From Phenylobacterium aquaticum (GTDB lineage: Bacteria > Pseudomonadota > Alphaproteobacteria > Caulobacterales > Caulobacteraceae): 60,291 nt of DNA. Positions 1-7,877 of this stretch are shown in pieces. The notes beneath the pieces were generated by a model that worked only from the letters and a program-made list of their open reading frames with translations, did no database searches and was not told the DNA's origin. The number at the start of each line of letters is the position of its first letter. The stretch's first letter is position 1. The position numbers were made by a program, and so were the translations under genes. The DNA is taken from positions 1 to 60,291 of the forward strand of contig NZ_JALDPT010000034.1 of the NCBI RefSeq assembly GCF_022695515.1, given 5' to 3'.

Positions 1-2
1 GT

Positions 3-374
3 CGCCGCGCCGCCGCCGGCCGCGCCGCGCCGACCACGGCCGCCAAGGTCTATCCCATGCCCAGCGGCGTCACCTCCGAGCAGCTGGCCCTGGGCGCCCG
101 CATCTGGCGCGGCGAAGCCGCCGGCGGAACCTGCTCCGGCTGCCACGGCGCCGACGGCAAGGGCGGCCCGCTCGGCCCTGACCTGACCTCCGGAACCTGG
201 ATGTGGAGCGACGGCTCGCTGGCCGGTCTCTCGACCACCATCAGCCAGGGCGTCGCCCAGCCGAAGAAGTACCGTAGCCCCATGCCCGCCATGGGCGGCG
301 CCAACCTCGGCCCCGACGAGCTCAAGGCCATCTCGGCCTATGTCTGGTCGCTCGGCCACGGCGGGGAGAAGTAG
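3..374 (+). CDS. c-type cytochrome, C-terminal part (5' end outside window)
   Basis: The frame is open from the window edge, so the start and any signal peptide lie upstream. A single haem-binding CxxCH (C-S-G-C-H) is encoded at 132-146, followed by a Met-containing stretch (PMPAMGG) near 280-297 that can supply the sixth haem ligand and by the usual C-terminal helix (ELKAISAYVWSL). This is the fold of a small periplasmic class I cytochrome c or of the c domain at the end of a larger dehydrogenase. The part before the haem site (AAPTTAAKVYP) looks like a linker. It ends 4 nt before the cupin gene, so the two are probably co-transcribed. Its electron partner is unknown. Confidence 0.8.
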   Translation, partial: RRAAAGRAAPTTAAKVYPMPSGVTSEQLALGARIWRGEAAGGTCSGCHGADGKGGPLGPDLTSGTWMWSDGSLAGLSTTISQGVAQPKKYRSPMPAMGGANLGPDELKAISAYVWSLGHGGEK

Positions 375-378
375 GGCG

Positions 379-915
379 ATGTTCGATCTCGACCAGCTCA
401 CCGCCGATTGCCGCGCGGCGCTCGCCGCCGACCGGCCGTCGGGGGAGGTGCGCGAGATCGTCGCCCGCGCGGTCTCCGACCCGGCCGGTGTCGTCCGCGC
501 CCTGGGCGAGCCCAAGAAGGGCGGTGTCCAGGCGCTCTACCGTTCGCCCGACCTCACCATCCTCAATGTGCTCTGGGGGCCGAAGTTCGTGCTTATGCCC
601 CACGACCACGCCATGTGGGCGGTGATCGGGGTCTATGGTGGGCGCGAGGACAACATCCTCTGGCGGCGTCTGCCCGATGACGCCCACGGCCAGGTCGAGG
701 CCGCCGGCGCCAAGTCGCTGGCGACCGGCGACACCATCGCCTTCGGCGCCGAGGTCATCCACTCGGTGATCAATCCGCTCAGCCAGGTGACCGGCGCCAT
801 CCACATCTATGGCGGCGACTTCTTCGCTGCCCCGCGCAGCGAGTGGGACCCCGCCACCCTGCACGAGCGCCCCTATGACGTGGACCGCGCCATGCGGGCC
901 TTCGCGGGCGGCTAG
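379..915 (+). CDS. cysteine dioxygenase-like cupin protein
   Basis: This 178-aa protein has the cupin metal site of the cysteine dioxygenase/COG5553 type: H75-D-H77 in the first motif (MPHDHAMWAVIG), an acidic residue in the following strand (GGREDNILWRR) and H128 in the second motif (EVIHSVINPL). Family members bind Fe(II) and oxidise thiols with O2, but the substrate cannot be read from sequence. The ATG at 379 was chosen because it lies just after the cytochrome stop codon; the frame is also open further upstream, inside the cytochrome gene. Proximity to the cytochrome suggests a shared transcript. It is convergent with the alpha/beta hydrolase gene, with only 1 nt between them. Confidence 0.75.
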   Translation: MFDLDQLTADCRAALAADRPSGEVREIVARAVSDPAGVVRALGEPKKGGVQALYRSPDLTILNVLWGPKFVLMPHDHAMWAVIGVYGGREDNILWRRLPDDAHGQVEAAGAKSLATGDTIAFGAEVIHSVINPLSQVTGAIHIYGGDFFAAPRSEWDPATLHERPYDVDRAMRAFAGG

Positions 916-916
916 G

Positions 917-1789
917 CTACTCCGCCAGGAAGGCCTCGGCCGCCGCCATGAAGGCGTCGAGCTGGTCGTGATGCACCCAGTGGCCGGCGCCTTCGAAATT
1001 CACCAGCCGGGCGTTCTGGAAGTGGGTGATCCGCCCGTCCGCCACGGGGTCCGAGGCCCAGCTCTCCGTGCCGCGCGCCAGCAGCACCGGGGCGGTGATC
1101 CGGCTCCACAGATAGTGCTGGTCGGCATGGGTCAGGCCACCGACCCCGCCGCCCCAGCGGGCGTGGTTGTCGAACTTCCAGCTATAGGTGCCGTCCTCGT
1201 TCTGGTGCGCCCCATGCACGGTGAGGTGCCGCGCCTGTTCCGGCGACAGGTGCGGGTTCTCGCCCGCCATCCGCTTCACCGCCGCCTCCAGGCTCGCATA
1301 GCGCCGGGGCGAGCGGCCGGAGTTCTCCCGCCGGTCGGCGATCCAGTCGCGCAGCCGCTCGTCCACGCTGCGTTTGCCCTGCTCGGCCATCACCTTGGGC
1401 GAGGGGCCCAGCCCCTCGATGGCGATGATCTTGGCCACCGTCTCCGGATAGGTCCCGCAATAGTTCAGGGCGATCCCCGCCCCCAGGGAGTGGGCGATGA
1501 TGGTGACCGGCGCCATGCCCTTCTGGTGGATGATCTGGGCCAGGTCATAGACGTAAGCCCCCATGTCATAGCCGCCGCCGATCGCCCAGCCGCTGTCCCC
1601 ATGACCGCGCAGGTCGGGGGCGATGACGTGATAGCGGTCGGCCAGCCGGGCGGCGACCCAGTCCCAGTTGCGGCAATGGTCGCGCCCGCCATGCACCAGC
1701 AACAGCGGCGGCGCGCCTTCATTGCCCCAGTCGACATAGTGCAGCCGCAGCCGCTGCGAGAAATAGAAGTGGGACGTGGGACCATCCAT
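917..1789 (-). CDS. alpha/beta hydrolase fold protein
   Basis: This 290-aa protein has the complete alpha/beta hydrolase layout: an oxyanion strand (LLLVHGGRDHCRNW, about residues 29-42), the strand-loop APDLRGHGDSG, the nucleophile elbow AHSLGAG with S101, and the catalytic His in GAGHWVHHD near the C-terminus. The elbow departs from the G-x-S-x-G consensus (A-H-S-L-G). It resembles epoxide hydrolases and C-C bond hydrolases; the substrate is unknown. I start it at the ATG at 1789 (MDGPTSHFYF), because the 26 residues encoded further upstream are low-complexity and run into the promoter of the divergent gamma-glutamyltransferase gene. Confidence 0.8.
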   Translation of the reverse strand: MDGPTSHFYFSQRLRLHYVDWGNEGAPPLLLVHGGRDHCRNWDWVAARLADRYHVIAPDLRGHGDSGWAIGGGYDMGAYVYDLAQIIHQKGMAPVTIIAHSLGAGIALNYCGTYPETVAKIIAIEGLGPSPKVMAEQGKRSVDERLRDWIADRRENSGRSPRRYASLEAAVKRMAGENPHLSPEQARHLTVHGAHQNEDGTYSWKFDNHARWGGGVGGLTHADQHYLWSRITAPVLLARGTESWASDPVADGRITHFQNARLVNFEGAGHWVHHDQLDAFMAAAEAFLAE

Positions 1790-1837
1790 GGCGCTCTCCG
1801 GGGCGGTGCGGGGAGGCTGTCCATACACCCCGCGCGC

Positions 1838-1866
1838 TTGACACCGAACCCCCCTCGGACGCTCCA
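1838..1866 (+). promoter_or_regulatory. candidate promoter of the gamma-glutamyltransferase gene
   Basis: TTGACA at 1838-1843 is followed after 17 nt by GCTCCA(AT). This partly matches the Caulobacter housekeeping -10 consensus (GCTANAWC). The start codon is 29 nt further on. The -10 match is weak, so this is a suggestion only. Confidence 0.3.
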
Positions 1867-1894
1867 ATCGGCCCGCAGCCCAAGAAAGCCCGCC

Positions 1895-3652
1895 ATGCGA
1901 TTCCTAGCCGCCGTCCTCTGCGCCACGGCGCTCACCGCCAGCGCCGCCCACGCCGCCTCGCCCGAGCCCGTCGCCGGCTCCGGCGGCATGGTGGTTAGCG
2001 CCCAGCACCTGGCCTCGGAGGTGGGCGCCGAGGTCCTGCGCAAGGGCGGCAACGCCGTCGATGCGGCCGTGGCGGTCGGCTATGCGCTCGCCGTCGTCTA
2101 TCCCCAGGCCGGCAATATCGGTGGCGGCGGCTTCATGACCCTGCGCCTGGCCGACGGCCGCACCACCTTCCTGGACTTCCGCGAAAAGGCGCCCATGGCC
2201 GCCACGGCGACCATGTTCCAGGACAAGGCCGGCAAGCTCGTCCCCGGCGCCTCGACCGACAGCTGGCGGGCCGTCGCCGTCCCCGGCACGGTCCTGGGGC
2301 TGGAGACCGCCCGCATCCGCTACGGCTCCCTACCGCGCGCGACCCTCATGGCGCCGGCCATCAAGCTCGCCCGCGAGGGCTTCGTGCTGGGCCAGGGCGA
2401 TGTCGGCGTCATCGCGCTGGAATCCCCCGGCCTTTCCCGCGACCCCGCCGCCAGGGCGATCTTCCTGCCGGGCGGCAAGGTTCCGGCCAAGGGCCAGCGC
2501 CTGGTCCAGGCCGACCTCGCCGCCACCCTCACGACCATTAGCGCCCAGGGGCCGGACGCCTTCTACAAGGGCCCGATCGGCGCCGCGATCGCCGGCGCCG
2601 CCCGGGCCGGCGGCGGCGTGCTCACCCCGGCCGACTTCGCCCGCTACCGGGTGCGCGAGCTCAAGCCCGTCGAGTGCGACTATCGCGGCTATCACGTCAT
2701 TTCCGCCCCGCCGCCCAGCTCCGGCGGCGTCGCCATCTGCGAGGCGCTGAACATCCTTCAGGGCTACGACCTCGCGGCCATGGGCTTCCACTCGGCCGCC
2801 GAGGTCCATGTCCTGACCGAGGCCCTGCGCCGGGTCTTCGTCGACCGCAACAACAAGCTGGGCGACCCCGACTTCGTCGCCAACCCCGTGGCCCAGCTGA
2901 CCGACCCGGCCTACGCCGCGACACTCCGCGCCGGCATAGACCCCGAACGCGCCACCCCGTCCGCCACGCTGGGCCCGCCCCAGCCGGCGCAGGAGGGCCA
3001 CAACACCACCCACTTCGACGTGCTGGACGCCAAGGGCAACGCCGTCTCGGTGACCTACACGCTGAACGACTGGTTCGGCGCCCACCGCGTCGCCGGTCGC
3101 ACGGGGATCCTGGTCAATAACGAGATGGACGATTTCACCTCGCTGGTCGGCGCCCCCAACATGTTCGGCCTGATCCAGGGCGCCAACAACGCCATCGCGC
3201 CCGGCAAGACCCCGCTCAGCTCGATGAGCCCGACCATCCTGACCAAGAACAACAAGCCCGCTCTGATCATCGGCAGCCCGGGCGGCTCGCGGATCATCAC
3301 CATCACGCTGGAGGCCATCCTCAACATGGTCGACCACGGCATGGACGTGCAGGCCGCCATCGACGCCCCGCGCCTCCACCACCAGTGGCTGCCCGACGTG
3401 ATCTACGCCGAGCCCTACGCTCTCTCGGCCGACACCCGCCGCCTGCTCGAACAGCGCGGCTACAAGATCATCGACGACGACCCCTGGGGCATAGCCGAAG
3501 GCATCGTCACCGGCGCCCCCACCCTGAAACCCTCGCCCAGAGACGCCCAGGGCCGCGCCCTGTCCCTAGGCCTCCCGCTCCCCCCCGGCGCCGACATGTT
3601 CGGCGGCCACGACGTGCGGGACGGGGCAGGGGCGGCGGTGGCGGTGCGGTAG
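1895..3652 (+). CDS. ggt: gamma-glutamyltransferase precursor
   Basis: This 585-aa protein has a signal peptide (MRFLAAVLCATALTASAAHA) and the whole GGT fold: the N-terminal MVVSAQHLASEVG and GGNAVDAAVAVGYAL motifs, GNIGGGGFM, and the autoprocessing site H-N-T-T-H, where T371 would be the N-terminal nucleophile of the small subunit. The substrate-binding NNEMDDF and PLSSMSPTI motifs and the GSPGGSRIIT loop follow. GGT is exported, cleaves itself into two subunits and transfers or hydrolyses the gamma-glutamyl group of glutathione and similar peptides. The ATG at 1895 gives a clean signal peptide. The frame is open far upstream through the hydrolase gene, but that extension has no GGT features. 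Confidence 0.93.
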   Translation: MRFLAAVLCATALTASAAHAASPEPVAGSGGMVVSAQHLASEVGAEVLRKGGNAVDAAVAVGYALAVVYPQAGNIGGGGFMTLRLADGRTTFLDFREKAPMAATATMFQDKAGKLVPGASTDSWRAVAVPGTVLGLETARIRYGSLPRATLMAPAIKLAREGFVLGQGDVGVIALESPGLSRDPAARAIFLPGGKVPAKGQRLVQADLAATLTTISAQGPDAFYKGPIGAAIAGAARAGGGVLTPADFARYRVRELKPVECDYRGYHVISAPPPSSGGVAICEALNILQGYDLAAMGFHSAAEVHVLTEALRRVFVDRNNKLGDPDFVANPVAQLTDPAYAATLRAGIDPERATPSATLGPPQPAQEGHNTTHFDVLDAKGNAVSVTYTLNDWFGAHRVAGRTGILVNNEMDDFTSLVGAPNMFGLIQGANNAIAPGKTPLSSMSPTILTKNNKPALIIGSPGGSRIITITLEAILNMVDHGMDVQAAIDAPRLHHQWLPDVIYAEPYALSADTRRLLEQRGYKIIDDDPWGIAEGIVTGAPTLKPSPRDAQGRALSLGLPLPPGADMFGGHDVRDGAGAAVAVR

Positions 3653-3680
3653 GCGAGCCAACCCATCCATCCCCCGCCCG

Positions 3681-3885
3681 ACGCCCCCGGCCGTAACCCT
3701 CGCGCAATCGCCCCGTTCATGTGCCGCAGCTAACTCCGCGCCGCCCAGGCCGGCAGTTCGCCCGCCAGCTCCAGCCCCACCGCCCCGTGGGCTGCGGCCC
3801 ACATCATCTGGCTGATCTCCTCGGGGGCGCCGGCGGTGACGCCGTCGGCAACCGAGGGCGGTCGTCGGTCTGCGTCTGCGCCGAG
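3681..3885 (-). pseudogene. decayed TetR C-terminus, copy 1
   Basis: The minus strand matches the 3' end of the intact TetR gene at 6080-6679 almost base for base. It includes the region for HGAVGLELAG and the tail RHMNGAIARGLRPGA. An in-frame TAG interrupts it just before LRHMNGA, and the original stop codon is lost. There is no HTH-encoding part. The similarity fades near 3885, immediately before the toxin-antitoxin promoter. Confidence 0.7.
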
Positions 3886-3888
3886 ACG

Positions 3889-3917
3889 TTCACCTCGACA
3901 CAGCCCTGTGCTATGCT
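3889..3917 (+). promoter_or_regulatory. toxin-antitoxin promoter, apparently leaderless
   Basis: A -35-like TTCACC (3889-3894) and a -10-like TATGCT (3912-3917) are exactly 17 nt apart. The expected transcription start falls on or next to the antitoxin ATG at 3924, and there is no purine-rich ribosome binding site before that ATG, so the transcript is probably leaderless. Confidence 0.5.
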
Positions 3918-3923
3918 CGCGCC

Positions 3924-4112
3924 ATGAGTTCCAAGTCCACCAGCGCTCATCGCACCGTCGCGCCTGACGCCGATCTCGACGTTTTCGTCGCGGCGCATCA
4001 CGACGAGATCGCCGCCCAGCTCGCGGTCGGTCGTGACGAGGTCCTGCGGGGCGAAGCGACGCCGCTCGAACCCTTGGAAGATTTGCTGCGCGACGCCAGG
4101 GCGGCGCGCTGA
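3924..4112 (+). CDS. type II antitoxin, ParD-like
   Basis: This 62-aa protein has the size and composition of a ParD/CopG-type antitoxin: a short N-terminal region, then a helical segment (HHDEIAAQLAVGRDEVLRGE) and an acidic/basic tail (EPLEDLLRDARAAR) of the kind that wraps the toxin. It lies 15 nt upstream of a ParE-type toxin in the same direction, the usual antitoxin-first order. Antitoxins of this class bind and neutralise the toxin and repress their own promoter. No clear ribbon-helix-helix consensus is visible, so the exact subfamily is uncertain. The pair is embedded between two fragments of a TetR gene, which suggests insertion. Confidence 0.7.
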   Translation: MSSKSTSAHRTVAPDADLDVFVAAHHDEIAAQLAVGRDEVLRGEATPLEPLEDLLRDARAAR

Positions 4113-4127
4113 CGCTCTCGACCGACG

Positions 4128-4445
4128 ATGGCTCGCATTCTTCGCGCGCCAGCGGCGCGCAACGACCTGATCCAGATCTGGACCCATATCGCTGCTGAGA
4201 GTTCGCCCGCGACCGCGGACGGCTTCCTCTCCCGTATCTACGGCGCGTTGGAGGTGGTCGCTTCCGCGCCCTATGCTGGGCGCGAACGGCCGGAATTCTC
4301 CGGTCGGCCGCGCAGCATCGTGGTGCGCCCCTATCTCATCTTCTACGAGCCGCTTCCCGAGGGCGACGGCATCGCGATCTGGCGCGTGCTGCATGGCGCG
4401 CGACGCTTGGACGATCTAGTGCGGCGGCCAGGACGCTTCGAGTAG
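4128..4445 (+). CDS. type II toxin, RelE/ParE superfamily
   Basis: This 105-aa protein has ParE hallmarks: an N-terminal A-A-R-N-D-L-I-Q-I-W-T-H-I helix, a central amphipathic helix, the strand S-I-V-V-R-P-Y-L-I-F-Y, and the closing strand I-A-I-W-R-V-L-H-G-A-R. Family members poison DNA gyrase (ParE) or cleave mRNA on ribosomes (RelE). The R-V-L-H-G-A-R end fits ParE better. Its length is normal for the family and nothing looks truncated, so the module is likely active. It is co-transcribed with the antitoxin at 3924-4112. Confidence 0.82.
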   Translation: MARILRAPAARNDLIQIWTHIAAESSPATADGFLSRIYGALEVVASAPYAGRERPEFSGRPRSIVVRPYLIFYEPLPEGDGIAIWRVLHGARRLDDLVRRPGRFE

Positions 4446-4446
4446 T

Positions 4447-4565
4447 CCCCTGCCGCCAGTTTCCCCGCCAGCTCCACCCCGACCGCCCCGTGGGCCACGG
4501 CCCACATCAACTGGCCGATCTCTTGGGGTCGCCGGTGACGACGCCCGCCTCGACCCGAGCCTTGG
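4447..4565 (-). pseudogene. decayed TetR C-terminus, copy 2
   Basis: A second minus-strand remnant of the 6080-6679 TetR gene starts directly after the toxin stop codon. It covers roughly the same coding region as copy 1 (EAGV...GQLMWAVAHGAVGVELAG), with a small frame-disrupting indel near 4530, and lacks both the HTH and the terminal RHMNGAIARGL part. Together the two copies bracket the toxin-antitoxin pair. Confidence 0.65.
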
Positions 4566-4641
4566 CGCGCCGGGCCCAGCCGCCCTCGCGTCGCAATTCG
4601 CGCGCAAGCCGCGAGCGAAGGTCAGCTCGCGCCTCGCCCGT

Positions 4642-5964
4642 CTAGAGCTTGCGCGGGATCATCACCTGCATGCTCTTGTAGCCCTTGACGAAGGTCGACG
4701 GGACCCGCTGGGGCTCTTCGAGCACCTTGATTTCGGGGAAGCGCTTGAGGATCTCTTCCCAGATGATCTTCAGCTGCAGCTCGGCCAGGCGGTTGCCCAC
4801 GCAGCGGTGCACGCCGAAGCCGAAGGAGAGATGCTGGCGCGGCCGCTCCCGGTCGATGATGTAGTCATTGGGCCGGTCGATGACCGTGTCGTCGCGGTTG
4901 CCCGAGACGTACCACATCACGACATTGTCGCCCTTGCGGATGGTCTTGCCACCCAGCTCATAGTCCCGCGTCGCGACGCGCTTCATGTGGGCCAGCGGGG
5001 TCTGCCAGCGGATGGTCTCCGACACCATCGAGGGGACGAGGTCGGGATCGGCGCGCAGCTTGGCGTACTGGTCGGGATGCTTATTCAGCGCATAGACCGA
5101 CCCCGAGATGGTGTTGCGGGTGGTGTCGTTGCCGCCGATGGTCAGCAGGATGATGTTCCCGAGATACTCGAACTGATCCATGTCCTTGGTGGCCTCGCCG
5201 TGGGCCAGCATGGAGACCATGTCGCCTTCGATCGGGTTGGCCTTGCGCTGGGCCCACAGGTTCAGGAAGTAGCCGGCATAGGCGCCCATCTCGGCGCGCT
5301 TCTCCTCCCAGGTGTCGACGACGCCGTCGCCGGGGCGCGCCATCACCGTATCTGACCAGCGGGTCAGCTTGCGGCGGTCCTCCTGGGGCATGCCGAAGAG
5401 GGTGGCCAGGGTCATGGCCGTCAGTTCCATCGACACCTTATCGACCCAGTCGAAGGGCTCGCCGATCGGCAGGCTGTCCAGGATCATCCCGGCGCGCTCG
5501 CGGATCAGCGGCTCCATGATCTTCAGATTGTGCGGCGAGACCGCCGGGCTGACGGTCTTGCGTTGTTCGTCGTGCTTGGGCGGGTCCATGGCGATGAACA
5601 TGGTCGGCCCGCCGGTCGGGCCGCCGAAGGGGCCGCCGGTCATCTGCGCGCCGCTGGCCACCAGCTTGGCGATCATCTCTTCGCTGGGGCCCAGGCTGAT
5701 GCCGCTCGCCGAGGAGAACACCTCGTGATTGGTGTCGACCGCCATGATGTCGTTGAAGCGGGTGATCGCCCAGTGGGGCTCGAAGTCGCTGGCCGGCGTC
5801 CAGTGGACCGGATCCTCGGCCCTCAGGCGCTCGAAGTAGGGCCAGATCGCATCGGCCTGAAACAGCGCCGACTGCGCGACGTTGAGGCTCTCGATCGGCT
5901 GGGCGTAGACCTCGTCGCGAACGTCTTTGACGGTGGCGGCGTCCAGGGTGGCGCTCTCGCTCAT
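4642..5964 (-). CDS. cytochrome P450, CYP153-like
   Basis: This 440-aa soluble bacterial P450 has the I-helix oxygen-activation motif GGNDTTRN (D at about residue 280), a K-helix ExxR (SETIRWQ) and the haem-thiolate loop FGFGVHRCVGNRLAE with C388 as iron ligand. The GGNDTTRN signature and the N-terminal region (IWPYFERLRAEDPVHW) resemble the CYP153 alkane/fatty-acid terminal hydroxylases. The assignment within the superfamily is inference. It would need a ferredoxin and a reductase, and neither is in the window. It lies 115 nt downstream of, and in the same direction as, the TetR gene, beside a divergent DUF2855/carotenoid-oxygenase pair. This suggests a regulated catabolic locus for a hydrophobic substrate. 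Confidence 0.9.
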   Translation of the reverse strand: MSESATLDAATVKDVRDEVYAQPIESLNVAQSALFQADAIWPYFERLRAEDPVHWTPASDFEPHWAITRFNDIMAVDTNHEVFSSASGISLGPSEEMIAKLVASGAQMTGGPFGGPTGGPTMFIAMDPPKHDEQRKTVSPAVSPHNLKIMEPLIRERAGMILDSLPIGEPFDWVDKVSMELTAMTLATLFGMPQEDRRKLTRWSDTVMARPGDGVVDTWEEKRAEMGAYAGYFLNLWAQRKANPIEGDMVSMLAHGEATKDMDQFEYLGNIILLTIGGNDTTRNTISGSVYALNKHPDQYAKLRADPDLVPSMVSETIRWQTPLAHMKRVATRDYELGGKTIRKGDNVVMWYVSGNRDDTVIDRPNDYIIDRERPRQHLSFGFGVHRCVGNRLAELQLKIIWEEILKRFPEIKVLEEPQRVPSTFVKGYKSMQVMIPRKL

Positions 5965-6079
5965 AAAGGCGTTCCTCGCTTTGGCCGGGCTCTATTGGCC
6001 CGTGACGCCCACATCTCACCCCATGAACCGTGTTCGACAAGACCTGTCGTGACGGGGGCGTCATTATTTTGGTTCGGCC

Positions 6080-6679
6080 CTAGGCCCCCGGCCGCAATCC
6101 CCGGGCGATCGCCCCGTTCATGTGCCTGAGCAGGCTGCGCGCCGTCCCGGCCGGCAGCTTGCCCGCCAGCTCCAGGCCCACGGCCCCGTGGGCCGCGGCC
6201 CACATCATCTGGCCGATCTCCTCGGGGTCGCCGGCGATGACGCCGGCCTCGACCAGGGCCTTGACGTAGTCGGTCTGGCTGCCGCGGGCGCGGTGGGCGG
6301 CGGCGACCAGGTCGGGGTACTTTTCCTCATGCGGCTGGTTCAGGTCGAACATCAGCTTGTAGGTGTGGGGGTGCTCGAAGGCGAAGGTGACATAGGCCTC
6401 GCCCACGGCCGAGCCGCGGGTGCGGGCGTCAGCGGCCGAGGCGTAAGCCGTCTCCAGGGCCTCGGCGAAGCGGTTGAAGCCCGAGGCGCGGACCGCGGCC
6501 AGAATGTCTTCCTTGTCGGCGAAATAGCGGTAGGGGGTCATGGGGCTGACCCCCAGTTCCGAGGCCAGCTGGCGCATGGTCACCGCGTCCGGCCCGCGCT
6601 CGGCGAACAGGCGCTCGGCCGCGTCGCACAGGCGCTCGCGGAAGTCGGCGACGTCGGTTTCGGACAGGACGCGGGGCAT
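6080..6679 (-). CDS. TetR/AcrR family transcriptional regulator
   Basis: This 199-aa protein has the TetR N-terminal DNA-binding domain: an ERLCDAAERLFAERG helix, a VTMRQLASELGVSPMTPYRYF helix-turn-helix (about residues 33-53) and the following DKEDILAAV. The C-terminal half is a ligand domain of the WHG type (FEHPHTYKLMFD). It lies between the P450 gene (same strand) and the divergent DUF2855 gene, and an 8-bp inverted repeat in the divergent spacer is its likely operator. It probably represses itself and the flanking genes until a substrate binds. Two decayed copies of its 3' end lie around 3.7-4.6 kb. Confidence 0.9.
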   Translation of the reverse strand: MPRVLSETDVADFRERLCDAAERLFAERGPDAVTMRQLASELGVSPMTPYRYFADKEDILAAVRASGFNRFAEALETAYASAADARTRGSAVGEAYVTFAFEHPHTYKLMFDLNQPHEEKYPDLVAAAHRARGSQTDYVKALVEAGVIAGDPEEIGQMMWAAAHGAVGLELAGKLPAGTARSLLRHMNGAIARGLRPGA

Positions 6680-6718
6680 GCTCCCCTTTCGGCGATTTAG
6701 GTCTTGCGCAGAGCTACA

Positions 6719-6746
6719 TCTTACGTAATAAATTTACAACGTAAGA
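6719..6746. promoter_or_regulatory. TetR operator palindrome
   Basis: This is a perfect inverted repeat, TCTTACGT (6719-6726) and ACGTAAGA (6739-6746), separated by a 12-bp AT-rich spacer. It lies between the divergent TetR gene (start 6679) and the DUF2855 gene (start 6768). Its size and position are typical of a TetR-family operator controlling both directions. Confidence 0.75.
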
Positions 6747-6767
6747 AATTCAGGGGGAGTATGACCG

Positions 6768-7826
6768 ATGGCCGCGTGGGATCTGTTGATCGATCGCAAG
6801 GATCTGCGCGTCACCAAGCTCGCCCCGGCGCCCGATCCCCAGGCGGCCGACCTGGCGGGGGGCCAGGTCCTGCTGGCGGTCGAGAGCTTCGCGCTGACGG
6901 CCAACAACATCACCTATGGCGCCATGGGCGACGCCTTCGGCTATTGGAAATTCTTCCCCGCGCCGGACGGCTGGGGCCGCATCCCGGTCTGGGGTTTCGC
7001 CACCGTCGTCGCCTCGCGCGCCGAGGGCGTGGCGGAGGGCCTGCGCCTGTTCGGCTATCTGCCCATGTCGACCCATGTGGTGATGCAATTGGTTCCCTCG
7101 CGCGACGGCTATGTGGACCGCAGCCCCCATCGGGCCGAGCTGCCGCCCACCTACAACGCCTATAACGCCGCCGAGGCGCCGGGGGCCGACGACGATTACC
7201 GCTCCCTGCTGCGGCCGCTCCTGATGACCTCGTTCCTGCTGGACGATTTCCTGGGCGAGGACGCGGCCGTGCGCACGCTGGTGCTCTCCAGCGCGTCGAG
7301 CAAGACCGCCATGGGCCTGGCCTTCTACGCGCGCAGCCGCGGGGTGAAGGTGGTGGGCCTGAGCTCGCCGGCCAACGTAGCGCGGCTGGCCGGGCTCGGC
7401 CTCTATGACCAGGTGGTTTCCTACGCCGAGGCCGGGTCGCTGAAGACCGGGCCGGGGACGGCCTATGTCGACTTCGCCGGCGACCGGGCGACGACCGCGG
7501 CGGTGCATGAGGCCCTGGGCGGCGATCTCGCCCGCAGCCTGATCGTCGGCGGCACCCATTGGGAGGCGCCTCGTGGGGCGCCCCAGCCTCTGCCCGGCCC
7601 GCAGCCGGTGCTGTTCTTCGCCCCCGACCAGATCCGCAAGCGGGCAGGCGAGTGGGGCATGGCCGAGGTCGACGCCCGCTTCCGCAAGGCGCTCGCCGCC
7701 TTCGTCGCCGGCGCGCCCTGGCTGAAGCTCGTCCAGCACAAGGGCGCCGAGGGGCTCGAGGCCGCCTACGCCACCGTGCTCGAAGGCCGCGCCGCCCCGG
7801 ACGAAGGCCATATCGTGCGGCCCTGA
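6768..7826 (+). CDS. DUF2855 family protein (MDR-like)
   Basis: This 352-aa protein belongs to DUF2855, a family distantly related to medium-chain dehydrogenases/reductases. Visible features are the N-terminal SFALTANNITYGAMGDAFGYW block, characteristic of the family, and a Rossmann-like segment (LVLSSASSKTAMGLAFYARS, then VKVVGLSSPANVARLAGLGLYDQVV). No catalytic zinc motif is seen. The function is not established; an NAD(P)-linked reductase of an acyl or terpenoid compound would fit. A good SD (AGGGGGAG, 6752-6759) precedes the ATG. It is first in a likely operon with the carotenoid oxygenase gene and is under the 6719-6746 operator. Confidence 0.8.
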   Translation: MAAWDLLIDRKDLRVTKLAPAPDPQAADLAGGQVLLAVESFALTANNITYGAMGDAFGYWKFFPAPDGWGRIPVWGFATVVASRAEGVAEGLRLFGYLPMSTHVVMQLVPSRDGYVDRSPHRAELPPTYNAYNAAEAPGADDDYRSLLRPLLMTSFLLDDFLGEDAAVRTLVLSSASSKTAMGLAFYARSRGVKVVGLSSPANVARLAGLGLYDQVVSYAEAGSLKTGPGTAYVDFAGDRATTAAVHEALGGDLARSLIVGGTHWEAPRGAPQPLPGPQPVLFFAPDQIRKRAGEWGMAEVDARFRKALAAFVAGAPWLKLVQHKGAEGLEAAYATVLEGRAAPDEGHIVRP

Positions 7827-7877
7827 TCTAGCGGAATGAAAAGGGCCCTCGAAGGCCCACAACAAGGGAGACACGCC

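Noticed and set aside
809..1894. Extension of the gamma-glutamyltransferase frame far upstream
   Set aside because: The frame runs antisense through the alpha/beta hydrolase gene and has no GGT homology, while a proper signal peptide starts at 1895.
3681..4565. TetR remnants as ends of an insertion sequence
   Set aside because: They are direct, coding-derived fragments of a neighbouring gene. No transposase or terminal inverted repeats are present.
4642..5964. Firm CYP153A (alkane hydroxylase) assignment
   Set aside because: The I-helix and haem motifs are suggestive, but no ferredoxin or reductase partner lies nearby and other P450 families share GGNDTTRN. Kept as CYP153-like only.
6003..6060. 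Operator upstream of the P450 gene (CGACA/TGTCG inverted repeat near 6033)
   Set aside because: It has only 5-bp arms with a short spacer, so it is likely to occur by chance. The stronger palindrome at 6719-6746 explains regulation.
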